A stretch of DNA of 64,000 bases from Micromonospora costi. Lineage in GTDB: Bacteria > Actinomycetota > Actinomycetes > Mycobacteriales > Micromonosporaceae. A program made the translations under genes and the position numbers. Below, piece by piece: positions 7,682 to 15,770 of this stretch. Within the stretch, counting starts at the first letter, position 1; every line of letters starts with the position of its first letter. The stretch covers positions 186,001-250,000 of the forward strand of contig NZ_RBAN01000004.1 of NCBI RefSeq assembly GCF_003626655.1, read 5' to 3'. Under the pieces are notes generated by a model. It saw nothing but the letters and a program-made list of their open reading frames with translations, had not been told where the DNA came from and searched no databases.

Positions 7682-9441
7682 ACGCTCCCCTCTCCCCCGC
7701 CGCGCTGGCCTCGCTGGCCGGCGGGCACGGCGACCCGGCCGCGCTCGGCGTGCTGTACGCCGGGCAGTCGGGCCGGCGGCGGCTCCTGACCGTCGCCGCC
7801 GCCCGGTCCGCGGGCACCGATCCGCTGGTACGGCGGAGCCTGGCCCTGCTCACCGACGCCGAGCGGGCCGACCCGGCCGCGGTGGCGCGCGTGCTCGCCC
7901 ACCCGCCGGTCACCGGATGGGCGCGGGCCGCCCTCGGCGGCCACGTGGACACCGGCTACCTCGCGGCGCTCGCCGCGGCGGCGGCCACCCGGGCCGGGCT
8001 GGCGTTCGAACTGACGCTGCCCTGCCCGGACGGCGTCCTGGTGCTGCCCACGATCGGCGGCGCCTCCGGGCTGGCCGGCGGCGCCGTGACCGTCCGCGCC
8101 GCCGCCGGGGCGATCTCGGTCGCCGCGGGTCACCCGTCGGCAGCAGTCGGCGCGGCCGTGCCGGCGGCGGACGGCGTCGCGTCCACTGCGGACGGCCACG
8201 GGTGGCTGGCGGCGCGGTCGCTCACCCTCACGACGCCCGGCGGGACGCGGGAGGTGGTCGTCGACGACCAGGACCCGTGGCGGCACCGCTACCACCGGCC
8301 GCCCGCCCCCCGTCTCGACGAGGCGACCGCCGGGCGGCTGGTGTGGCTGACCGCGCAGGCGTGGGAGTGGATCGTCGCGCGCCTGCCGGCGCACGCCGAC
8401 GGCCTGCGGGTGCTGCTGCACTCGCTGGTGCCGCTGCGAGCGCCGGTGTCGGGCAACCCGGTGAGCGCCACGAGCCGCGACGCGCTGGGCGCCATCGCGC
8501 TCTCCGTACCGGCCGACGCGCCGACGCTGGCGCTGCTGCTGGTGCACGAACTCCAGCACACCAAGCTCGGTGCCCTGCTCGACCTGCTGCCGTTGCACGG
8601 CGACGGCGGGCCGGCCCGCTACCGGGCGCCGTGGCGGCTCGACCCGCGGCCGGTCGGCGCGCTGCTCCAGGGCGCGTACGCCCATCTCGGGGTGGCCGAG
8701 GTGTGGCGTTGCCGGCGGCGGGAGGGCCTGGCCGCCGAGTTCGAGTACGCGTACTGGCGGGAGCAGACGCACCGGGCGGTCGTCCAGCTGGCCGGCAGTC
8801 CCGAGCTGACCGCTGCCGGACGCGCCTTCGTGGCGGGCATGGCCGCCACCGTGCGGCGCTGGCGGGACCCGGCGGACTCCCCGGTGGACGGGCGGGTGGA
8901 GGCGGCCGTGCGGGACGTGGCCGACGGCGGCACGGTGCGCTGGGCGCTGGCCAACCTGAGCCCGGACCCCGACGAGGTGGACCGGCTGGCCCGCGCGTGG
9001 CGGCGGGGCCGCTCCCGGCCGGCGGGTGAGCCGGCGGCGGCGGTCGCGGCGGCCCCGGCCCGGCCGGCGCTTCCCGGCGACCGTGGCCCGGAGGCGGCGG
9101 TACGGGACCGCCTGGTGCGCACGACGCCGCGACGCGGCGGCCAGCCGCACGCCGGCGAGGGACCGTCCGGGCCGGACCGGGACGACCTGGCGTACGCGGC
9201 GGGTGATCCGGCACGGGCGCTGGCCGGCTACCGGCGTCGACTGGCCACCGACCCGGACGACACCGACGCCTGGGTGGGGCTGGCCCTGGCCGCCCGCCGG
9301 ACCGGCCGGCCGGCCGTGACCGGGGCGTTGACGGGCCGCGCAGACCTCGCGCGGGCGCTCTGCCGGGCGCTCGCCGGCGCCGATCCGCTCGCGGTGGCCG
9401 CCTGGCTGGCCGAAGCCCCGGACGCGGACCCGATGACCTGA
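7678..9441 (+). CDS. HExxH-motif peptide modification protein (aKG-HExxH beta-hydroxylase-like)
   Basis: A 587-residue protein starting at GTG 7678, overlapping the fxsB stop by 4 nt (GTGA). The first 160 residues are alanine-rich helices. The key motif is LLVHELQHTKLG with His290, Glu291 and His294, followed by LLPLHGDGGPARYRAPWRLDPRP. This is the signature of the HExxH proteins linked to FXS and related RiPP loci. Such enzymes have been described as iron/2-oxoglutarate-type peptide beta-hydroxylases rather than proteases. The tail (LAYAAGDPARALAGYRR) looks like a single TPR hairpin. It converges on fxsT with 34 nt between stops. Confidence 0.88.
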   Translation: MNAPLSPAALASLAGGHGDPAALGVLYAGQSGRRRLLTVAAARSAGTDPLVRRSLALLTDAERADPAAVARVLAHPPVTGWARAALGGHVDTGYLAALAAAAATRAGLAFELTLPCPDGVLVLPTIGGASGLAGGAVTVRAAAGAISVAAGHPSAAVGAAVPAADGVASTADGHGWLAARSLTLTTPGGTREVVVDDQDPWRHRYHRPPAPRLDEATAGRLVWLTAQAWEWIVARLPAHADGLRVLLHSLVPLRAPVSGNPVSATSRDALGAIALSVPADAPTLALLLVHELQHTKLGALLDLLPLHGDGGPARYRAPWRLDPRPVGALLQGAYAHLGVAEVWRCRRREGLAAEFEYAYWREQTHRAVVQLAGSPELTAAGRAFVAGMAATVRRWRDPADSPVDGRVEAAVRDVADGGTVRWALANLSPDPDEVDRLARAWRRGRSRPAGEPAAAVAAAPARPALPGDRGPEAAVRDRLVRTTPRRGGQPHAGEGPSGPDRDDLAYAAGDPARALAGYRRRLATDPDDTDAWVGLALAARRTGRPAVTGALTGRADLARALCRALAGADPLAVAAWLAEAPDADPMT

Positions 9442-9475
9442 CCGGCCGGGGCAGGGCTCCGCCGAGCGCGACCGG

Positions 9476-12400
9476 TCACAGCAGGGCCGGCTCGATGTAC
9501 GCGTTGGCGCGTTCCCGCTGCCGCGCCTGCACGACCCGCGGATTGTCGCCGCCGAACAGCTGCACGAGGGCGCCGAACGCCTCGTCGTAGAGGGCGCGGC
9601 CGGCGTCCGCCTCGCTCTCGCTGGCCATCCGGCTCAGCGCCAGGTTGACCGAGGCGGCGAGGGTGTCCGGGTGCTCGGCGCCCAGCACCCGGGTCAGCTC
9701 CACGTACGCCGTCGTGTCGAGCAGCAGCGCCGCGTCGCGTTCACCGAGGGCGGACAGGTCGTTGGCGAGGTTGAGCGTGGCGAGCAGGGTGTGCGGGTGC
9801 CGCTCGCCGAGGGTCGCCAGCAACTGGTCGCGGACCTGCTCGGCGAGTTCCCGGGCGGGTACGTGGTCGCGCTGCTTGCGGAGCAGGACGCCGAGGTTGT
9901 TCAGGCAGGCCAGGGTGATGGCGTGCGTCTCGCCCAGCACCTCCCGGTAGCCGTCGCGGAGCCGGCGGGCCATGCGCACTGCGGTGTCGTTGTCGCCCAC
10001 CGCCGACCAGGTCGTGGCGAGGGCCATCTCCGCCGAGAGGGTGTCGGGGTGCTCCCCGCCCAGCGTGCGCTGGTAGCGGACCACGGTGCGTTCGAGCAGC
10101 CGGTGCGCGTCGGGGAACCGGCCCAGCTGGCGCAGCGTGAGCGCCAGCTCCTTGGCCGTCCGCAGCGTCTCCGGGTGGTCGGGCCCGACCACCTTCTGCT
10201 GGGCGGCGTACGTGCGGTGCAGGACGGTGTGTGAGCGCCACAGCTCGCCGGTGTCCCGCAGCCCGCGCCCGTAGTTGCTGGCGGAGGCGAGCGTCGACGG
10301 GTCCTCCTCGCCGAACCGGTCCCGGCGCCGCTCGTGGATGTGCTGGTCGAGCTGGGCCGCGCCGCGGAAGTCGCCGACCAGTCGCAGCGACACGGCCAGG
10401 TTGTTCTCCGCGGTGAGGGTGCGGCCGCTGTCCTCGCCGAACGTGCGGATGCTCAGCTCCAGCGTGCGGCGGTCGCGTTCCTCCGCCTCGTGGAAGCGGC
10501 CCTGGGCGCGCAGGTCGGCGCCGAGGCTGCGGGCGGTCATCACGGTGTAGAGGTGCTCCTCGCCGAAGATCCGCCGCTGCCGCTCGTAGACGTCCTGGTC
10601 GATGGCGTACGCGAGGTCGAAGTGGGTCTGGGCGCGCAGCACGTTGGCCAGGTGGAAGCGCATCCGCAGCGTGGTCGGGTCGTCCTCGTCGGTGTCCCGC
10701 CAGTGGGCCAGCGCGTCCTCGGCGAGCGACCGGCTGGTCTCGTAGTCGCCGCGCCGGTAGAGGTAGCGGACGGTGTCCACGACCAGCTGCCGCGCCTCGT
10801 CGGCGGTCGAGCGGTGCAGGCCGGAGGGGCGTACGTGCGGCCACAGCTCCGCGTAGCGGGCCCAGTTCGCCGGCTTGTCGGGGTCACGGGGGCTGGCCGC
10901 GGCGAGCAGCAGCTGCGCCTGGCGGCGGGTGTCCTCCGGGTCGTCGAGCTGGTCCTGGATCACCAGTTGGACGAGGCGGTGGATCCGCACGGTGTTGTTC
11001 TCCGCGTCCACCTGCGCCAGGCCGTAGCGGCCCAGCTCGGCGGTGACCAGGCCCTGGAGGATGGGGTCGGTGAGCGTCGGGTCGAACGGCGTCATGAAGG
11101 CCGCGAACCGCTCGCCGGTGAGCATGGTGACCGGGATCGGCTCGGGGGCGTAGAACGAGCAGAGTTCGAGAAGGCGCGCGGCGGCCGGCTTCTCCCGGCG
11201 CAGCTGGCCGAGGGTGACCAGCCAGGTGGCCGCCAGCGCCTTCGAGTAGCCGGCCGACTGCCGACCCTCGAGGATGCGCAGCAGGCCGGGGGTGTCCAGC
11301 GAGGCGAGGTACCGCTCGACCGGCAGCGCGGTGGCTCGCAGGTACGCGGCGCCCTGCTCGACGGCGAGGGGCAGGTCGCCGAGTTTCTCGGCCACCTGGG
11401 CGGCCTCGGCGTCGGTGAGGCCGCGGACCCGGTCGCGCAGCAGCTGGACGCTCTCGGCCCGGTCGAAGACGGTCAGCTCGGTGGCGGTGGCGTACTCGGC
11501 CCAGCTCTGGTCGCGGGTGGTGAGCAGCACGTGCCCCGGACCCTGCGGTATCAGCGCCTGGGTGGCGCGCGTGGGCTCGTCGGCGTTGTCGAGCACGATG
11601 AGCCAGCGCCGATCAGGGCCGCTGCGCCGCAGCACGTCGAGCACGCGGCGGACCGCCTCGCCCGCGCCGCCCGCGCCCAGACCCATCGCCTCGGCCAGGT
11701 CGGCGAGGCTGCCCCGGATGCGTTCCTCGTTGTCCGCCGGGATCCACCAGACCAGGTCGTAGTCGCGGGCGAACCGCAGCGCGTACTCGGCGGCGAGCTG
11801 AGTCTTGCCGACCCCACCCAGGCCGTGGACCACCTGCATGCCCGCGTCGGGCGACGCGGTGAGCCGGTCCCGCAGCGCCTCCAGCTGGGCCGCGCGGCCG
11901 ACGAACGGGGTGCCGTGCTGGCGGACGTTCCAGACCGTGGGGAACGGTCCGGGGAAGCGCCCGACGGCGCGGCCGCCGCCGGCGGCGGCCGGCGCGCCGG
12001 CCGCCTCCAGCAGGCGGGCCCGGGCCGTGGACGGGTCCACGTCGGTGACGTCGACCGCGAGGCGGTCGCTGTAGGGCACGGTGAGGCGGGACTCGTCCAC
12101 CCGCAGCGGCACGAGCACGCCGCCGCCGGTGATCTGGTCGCGGCTGGCGGCGAGCTTCCAGGTGTCGGCGGCGAGCGGGGTGAGGGCGAAGTGCCGGGTG
12201 AGGACCACGAGCACCCGGCTCGCGGCGGTGACGGCCCGGTCGAACTCGGCGCGGCCGCCGGTGCCGAGCGGGACGTCCACGGCGCGGCGGTCGACCCGCA
12301 GCCCGGCCTCCTCCAGCTGGTCGCCGATCCACTCCGCCCAGAGCCGGTCCACGGCGGCGTACGCGACGAGCACCGTCTGTTCGGCGGACAGGCGGGACCG

Positions 12401-13387
12401 TTCGAACTCGACCAGCGAGCGCCGCCGGTCCTCCTCCGCCATCGGCTCCAGCCGGGTGACCCGCCCGCCGGTGATGACGGAGGTGAGCTGCTCGTACGCG
12501 GCGAGCAGCGTCCCGGCCTGCTCGGGACGGTCGCCGAAGGCGGCGAGGATCTCCTCGTACGCGTAGAAGGTGCGGTAGGGCACCTCGATGGTGTTCCAGT
12601 AGCGGGTGGATGCCGCCTCGGAGAGGTGGTCGAGGAACGGGGCGAACTCGGCCCGGACCAGGTCCCGGCCGGTCTCCAGCTTGCGCAGCTCGGCGTCCTC
12701 CACCCGCATGGGCACCGGCACCACGAGCGGCGGGTCGTCCGGGCGCTGGGCGCGGATGGAGCGGGCCACGGCCGCCGCCCCGCGGATGCTCTGGGTGGAC
12801 ATCGTGAAGCAGTTGACCACCACGTCGGGCAGTTGCACGGTGCAGATGCCGGCGACGTCGCTCAGGCCGGTGCGGCTGTCGACGAGGACGACGTCGTACT
12901 CGGCCCGCATCTGGGCGCGGACCGCGTCGATGAAGGCGGCGCCGCCCTGCCGTTCGTAGAAGTTCGCCCAGTCGAACGTGCTGACCAGCCGCGAGTACGC
13001 CGCGTCCTGCTGGCCGGCGGCCACGAAGTCGATGACCCCGCCGTGGGGGAAGTCCCAGTGCAGCGACACGGCCCGGCGTTGGATCTTGGCGTGGCCGGCG
13101 AGCAGCTCCTGGGAGTCCTCGTCCCGGGTGCGCTGGAGGGTGGCGATCGAGTAGTCCCAGATCATCTCGATGACGCCGGGGGTGGCCCGCAGCTCCTTGT
13201 CCCGCAGGAACGGGTGGAAGTAGCGGTGCAGGCCCGGCGACTCCAGGTCCCAGTCCACCACCAGCACCTGGAGACCCTGGCTGGCGAGGATCCAGGCCAC
13301 GTTCGCGAGCGCCATCGTGCGCCCGGTGCCGCCCTTGTACGAGTAGAACGTGACGATCTGCCCGCGTGCCGCCTCGGAACCCGCCAT
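9476..13387 (-). CDS. fxsT: FXS-system tetratricopeptide protein FxsT (ParA-like NTPase, TIR, NB-ARC, TPR)
   Basis: A 1303-residue multidomain protein. Residues 10-300 are a ParA/MinD-like NTPase with deviant Walker A KGGTGRT (18-24) and VVDWDLESPGLH. Residues about 335-450 look like a TIR fold (QTVLVAYAAVDRLWAEWIGDQL and ASRVLVVLTRHF). An NB-ARC/STAND ATPase follows, with GGVGKT at 524-529 and WLIVLDNADEP. From about residue 830 the protein is a run of about 42-residue TPR units (LAEDALAHWRDT, AQGRFHEAEERDRR, ALGERDAALLLD). This is the layout of innate-immunity-like receptors. It starts 12 nt after fxsC and is co-transcribed with it. Confidence 0.9.
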   Translation of the reverse strand: MAGSEAARGQIVTFYSYKGGTGRTMALANVAWILASQGLQVLVVDWDLESPGLHRYFHPFLRDKELRATPGVIEMIWDYSIATLQRTRDEDSQELLAGHAKIQRRAVSLHWDFPHGGVIDFVAAGQQDAAYSRLVSTFDWANFYERQGGAAFIDAVRAQMRAEYDVVLVDSRTGLSDVAGICTVQLPDVVVNCFTMSTQSIRGAAAVARSIRAQRPDDPPLVVPVPMRVEDAELRKLETGRDLVRAEFAPFLDHLSEAASTRYWNTIEVPYRTFYAYEEILAAFGDRPEQAGTLLAAYEQLTSVITGGRVTRLEPMAEEDRRRSLVEFERSRLSAEQTVLVAYAAVDRLWAEWIGDQLEEAGLRVDRRAVDVPLGTGGRAEFDRAVTAASRVLVVLTRHFALTPLAADTWKLAASRDQITGGGVLVPLRVDESRLTVPYSDRLAVDVTDVDPSTARARLLEAAGAPAAAGGGRAVGRFPGPFPTVWNVRQHGTPFVGRAAQLEALRDRLTASPDAGMQVVHGLGGVGKTQLAAEYALRFARDYDLVWWIPADNEERIRGSLADLAEAMGLGAGGAGEAVRRVLDVLRRSGPDRRWLIVLDNADEPTRATQALIPQGPGHVLLTTRDQSWAEYATATELTVFDRAESVQLLRDRVRGLTDAEAAQVAEKLGDLPLAVEQGAAYLRATALPVERYLASLDTPGLLRILEGRQSAGYSKALAATWLVTLGQLRREKPAAARLLELCSFYAPEPIPVTMLTGERFAAFMTPFDPTLTDPILQGLVTAELGRYGLAQVDAENNTVRIHRLVQLVIQDQLDDPEDTRRQAQLLLAAASPRDPDKPANWARYAELWPHVRPSGLHRSTADEARQLVVDTVRYLYRRGDYETSRSLAEDALAHWRDTDEDDPTTLRMRFHLANVLRAQTHFDLAYAIDQDVYERQRRIFGEEHLYTVMTARSLGADLRAQGRFHEAEERDRRTLELSIRTFGEDSGRTLTAENNLAVSLRLVGDFRGAAQLDQHIHERRRDRFGEEDPSTLASASNYGRGLRDTGELWRSHTVLHRTYAAQQKVVGPDHPETLRTAKELALTLRQLGRFPDAHRLLERTVVRYQRTLGGEHPDTLSAEMALATTWSAVGDNDTAVRMARRLRDGYREVLGETHAITLACLNNLGVLLRKQRDHVPARELAEQVRDQLLATLGERHPHTLLATLNLANDLSALGERDAALLLDTTAYVELTRVLGAEHPDTLAASVNLALSRMASESEADAGRALYDEAFGALVQLFGGDNPRVVQARQRERANAYIEPALL

Positions 13388-13399
13388 GGCCTGCCTCCC

Positions 13400-14635
13400 C
13401 TAGGGACCTTCGAGGATCGGGCGTTGCCCCGGGCCGTCGGAGGCCGGCCCCTGATAGACCGTCCCCGTGCGGGAGATGCGGCCCTGCGCCACCACGAGCA
13501 CGTCCTCCAGCTCCTCCTGGAACCGGGTGGACGTCGGGATCTCCGGACGCCACACGTCACGGTCGTTGCGCACCACGTGGTGCGGCAGCACGCGGGCGAG
13601 CGTCTCCCACATCCGCCGGTCCCCGCCGGCCGCGGCGCCGTCGGCGGCCGTCCAGGGCACGAGCACCGGGGCGTACGCCTCGACGTCGCGGTCGTAGCTG
13701 ACCAGGCTGAGCCGGTAGCGCGGCAGGTCGGCCGACCAGACGTCGACCACCAGCACGACGATCTGGTTGTGCGCGCCGGCCCACTCCCGCACCGCAGCGA
13801 GGTCGACCGCGTCCTCCACCGTCCAGCCGTAGCTCTTGGTGGTGGCGATGGCGCCGGCCCAGCTGCCGATCGGCACGGGGAGCTCCGGCTGGTACGGGCG
13901 CCAGTCGCTGACGACCGCGCCGTACCGGTCCTCGGCGCCGGGCCGGCTGCCGCCAAGTTCGGCGGAGCTGCCGGCGGCGAGCACGAAGTAGACGTGCCGG
14001 GCGCTGGTCGCCCGCGACGCCCGGGCGCCCGCGGACGGCCCCGCGTCCGCGCGGGTCACCGCGGGCTCGCCGAACGCGCTGGTCACCTTCGTGAGCACCG
14101 GGCGTTCGGCCGGCCGGTGCAGGGGCGTCCGGGCGGTGTGGACGATGTGTTTGGCGAGCGCGTCGACGAAGTCCTGGTACTCGTCGTGGTGGCGGCGGCG
14201 CTGTTTGAGCGTGAGCAGGCCGTCCTGCGCGTAGACGGAGCCGGTCGGGAAGTTGCGGTACTGGAACTGACCGACCGCGGCCGGCACCCGGTCGCAGGGG
14301 ATCCACCGGACCGGCACCAGCGCCGGCGGGCGCACCTGGAACTGCCGTTCGTGCTCGTCGATCCGGTCGGCGAAGACCCGGAACTCGCGTCCACAGTAGT
14401 CGCTGACCACGTAGCGGGGCGAGGTGAGCGCGATCAGGCAGGCGCTGGTGGCGAGCGCGTCGGCCAGCTCGTGGGACCACGTGGTGCCCAGCAGCATCTG
14501 CCCGTCGATGAAACCGGCCTCGTGCCAGCCGACCCCGGCGAGCCCCGCCACCGCCTCGCTGAGGTCGCCGAAGAACTCCTGAACCTGACCGTTGCGGTTG
14601 TCCTCGTGGGCGTAGCTCAGGAAGAAGAGTGGCAC
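13400..14635 (-). CDS. fxsC: TIR-like protein FxsC
   Basis: A 411-residue protein starting at GTG 14635 with GGAGG 5 nt upstream. The N-terminal 180 residues resemble a TIR fold (PLFFLSYAHEDNRNGQVQEFF, ALATSACLIALTSPRYVVSDYCG, RVFADRI). A second domain follows a low-complexity linker (HVYFVLAAGSSAEL, WSADLPRYRLSLVSYDRDVEAYAP) and is typical of FxsC. It is the first gene of the fxsC-fxsT operon. TIR domains sense, signal or degrade NAD; no catalytic glutamate can be assigned with confidence here. Confidence 0.85.
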   Translation of the reverse strand: MPLFFLSYAHEDNRNGQVQEFFGDLSEAVAGLAGVGWHEAGFIDGQMLLGTTWSHELADALATSACLIALTSPRYVVSDYCGREFRVFADRIDEHERQFQVRPPALVPVRWIPCDRVPAAVGQFQYRNFPTGSVYAQDGLLTLKQRRRHHDEYQDFVDALAKHIVHTARTPLHRPAERPVLTKVTSAFGEPAVTRADAGPSAGARASRATSARHVYFVLAAGSSAELGGSRPGAEDRYGAVVSDWRPYQPELPVPIGSWAGAIATTKSYGWTVEDAVDLAAVREWAGAHNQIVVLVVDVWSADLPRYRLSLVSYDRDVEAYAPVLVPWTAADGAAAGGDRRMWETLARVLPHHVVRNDRDVWRPEIPTSTRFQEELEDVLVVAQGRISRTGTVYQGPASDGPGQRPILEGP

Positions 14636-14673
14636 GCCCGCCTCCGCTCACGGATTCCCCGACCGGCACGCCC

Positions 14674-14679
14674 AGTATA
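14674..14679 (-). promoter_or_regulatory. -10 element (TATACT) for the fxsC-fxsT operon
   Basis: On the minus strand TATACT lies 38 nt before the fxsC start, leaving room for a short 5' UTR with the GGAGG site. The -35 at 17 nt spacing (CGTGTC) is weak, so the assignment rests on the -10 alone. Confidence 0.35.
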
Positions 14680-14763
14680 GGACCGTCGATGCCGGCGACA
14701 CGGCCTCGCGATCATCGCCCGGACCGCACGAGCAGTCGTATGCCCGACGCTCGCGGCACTCAC

Positions 14764-14769
14764 TACGAT
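14764..14769 (+). promoter_or_regulatory. -10 element (TACGAT) for a leaderless gene
   Basis: TACGAT ends 6 nt before the GTG at 14776 and no ribosome binding site is present, so the mRNA probably begins at the start codon. Confidence 0.35.
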
Positions 14770-14775
14770 CATGGT

Positions 14776-15285
14776 GTGACCCGCGCTCTCGTCCTCATCG
14801 ACCTGATGCCCCGCATCATCGACCTGGACCTCGCCCCGCACCGCGGCGCCGAGGTCCTCGACCGTTGCCGGCGGCTCGCCGCCGTCTTCCGGGCCGCCGG
14901 CGCGCCCGTCGTCCAGGTGCGGGTGGAGCGGCCCGGCGTAGCCGAGCAGCCGCCCGGCAGCGACTTCGCCGACGGGCTGGTCGAAGCCGGTGACGTGGTG
15001 GTGGTCAAGCGCACGGTGGGCGCGTTCCACGGGACCGACCTGCACGACCAGTTGCGCCGGCGCGGGGTCGACACCGTGGTGATCGCCGGGCTGGTCACCA
15101 CGATGGGCGTCGAGTCGACCGCGCGGGCGGCCAGCGACCACGGGTACGAGCTGGAGTTCGTGGCCGACGCGATGTCGGCCTTCGCCGCCGACGAGCACGA
15201 CTTCACCGTCGAGCGAATCTTCCCGCGCTTCGGCGCCGTACGGGTCACCGACGACTACCCGGACGCCGACGCGGTGCGCCGGTAG
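14776..15285 (+). CDS. Isochorismatase-family (cysteine hydrolase fold) protein lacking the cysteine
   Basis: A 169-residue single-domain protein of the isochorismatase-like fold: TRALVLIDLMPRIID with the conserved Asp, VVVKRTVGAFHGTDL with the conserved Lys, then VIAGLVTTMGVESTARAA. In cysteine hydrolases (nicotinamidase, N-carbamoylsarcosine amidase) the last block reads T-x-x-C-V-x-S-T; here Gly stands in place of the nucleophile, as in true isochorismatases. It may therefore not be an amidase. Start GTG 14776 is set by homology; an upstream in-frame extension is unlike the family. It is divergent from fxsC, but no functional link is shown. Confidence 0.85.
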   Translation: MTRALVLIDLMPRIIDLDLAPHRGAEVLDRCRRLAAVFRAAGAPVVQVRVERPGVAEQPPGSDFADGLVEAGDVVVVKRTVGAFHGTDLHDQLRRRGVDTVVIAGLVTTMGVESTARAASDHGYELEFVADAMSAFAADEHDFTVERIFPRFGAVRVTDDYPDADAVRR

Positions 15286-15317
15286 CCGCCACTGCGGCAC
15301 GGCCCGGCGGCGGCTTT

Positions 15318-15334
15318 TCACCCGGACCGGGTGA
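15318..15334. promoter_or_regulatory. 17-bp perfect palindrome upstream of the SCP2/debranching operon
   Basis: TCACCCGGACCGGGTGA is a perfect 8+1+8 dyad lying 59 nt before the SCP2-like start. Preceded by TTTT, it could be an operator, or a terminator stem of the upstream gene. Nothing else distinguishes these. Confidence 0.35.
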
Positions 15335-15392
15335 TGCCCCACCACGCCCCTGCGGGGGATGCTGCCACAGGGGCCGGTGCAGGAGGTGGTGC

Positions 15393-15770
15393 ATGTCCGA
15401 CGCGATCGCGCGATTCTTCGACGACCTCGGCCGCTCCGGTCGCGGACGCCTCGAGAAACGGACCAGCGGCACCATACGGTTCGACCTGGTGGGCGACCAC
15501 GGCGTCCACCACTGGCTGGTCACGATCACCGACGGCGAGATCCGGGTGTCGCGGGAGAACCGGGACGCCGACACCGTCGTGCGCACCGACGACGCGTTCT
15601 TCCGCCGGCTGGCGCGTGGTGAGGCCACGCCGATGTCGGCCTGGCTGCGCAACGACATCACCACCGAGGGCGAGTTCCGGTACATCGTCCTGCTCAGGCG
15701 GCTCTTCCCCCCACCCGTCGGCGCGCGGCATCCCCGGTCGCTGACCCCCGGCCCGGCGGAGCCGGCATGA
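15393..15770 (+). CDS. SCP2 sterol-binding-domain-like protein
   Basis: A 125-residue protein whose residues 10-105 resemble the SCP2 lipid-carrier domain: GTIRFDLVGDHGVHHWLVTITDGEIRV, DTVVRTDDAFFRRLARGEATPMSAWLRNDI, then GEFRYIVLLRRLFP. AGGAGG precedes the ATG at 15393. Its ATGA overlap with the next gene indicates coupled translation with a glucosidase. The partnership of a lipid-carrier fold with a debranching-type glucosidase recurs in actinobacteria, as far as I recall, but its purpose is not known to me. Confidence 0.75.
   Translation: MSDAIARFFDDLGRSGRGRLEKRTSGTIRFDLVGDHGVHHWLVTITDGEIRVSRENRDADTVVRTDDAFFRRLARGEATPMSAWLRNDITTEGEFRYIVLLRRLFPPPVGARHPRSLTPGPAEPA

Noticed and set aside
10334..14680. 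A 1448-codon open frame on the plus strand antisense to fxsT and fxsC
   Set aside because: High GC removes stops from the antisense frame of real genes. The minus-strand frames carry recognisable ParA, TIR, NB-ARC and TPR motifs, while this one is featureless Arg/Gly/Ala/Val sequence.
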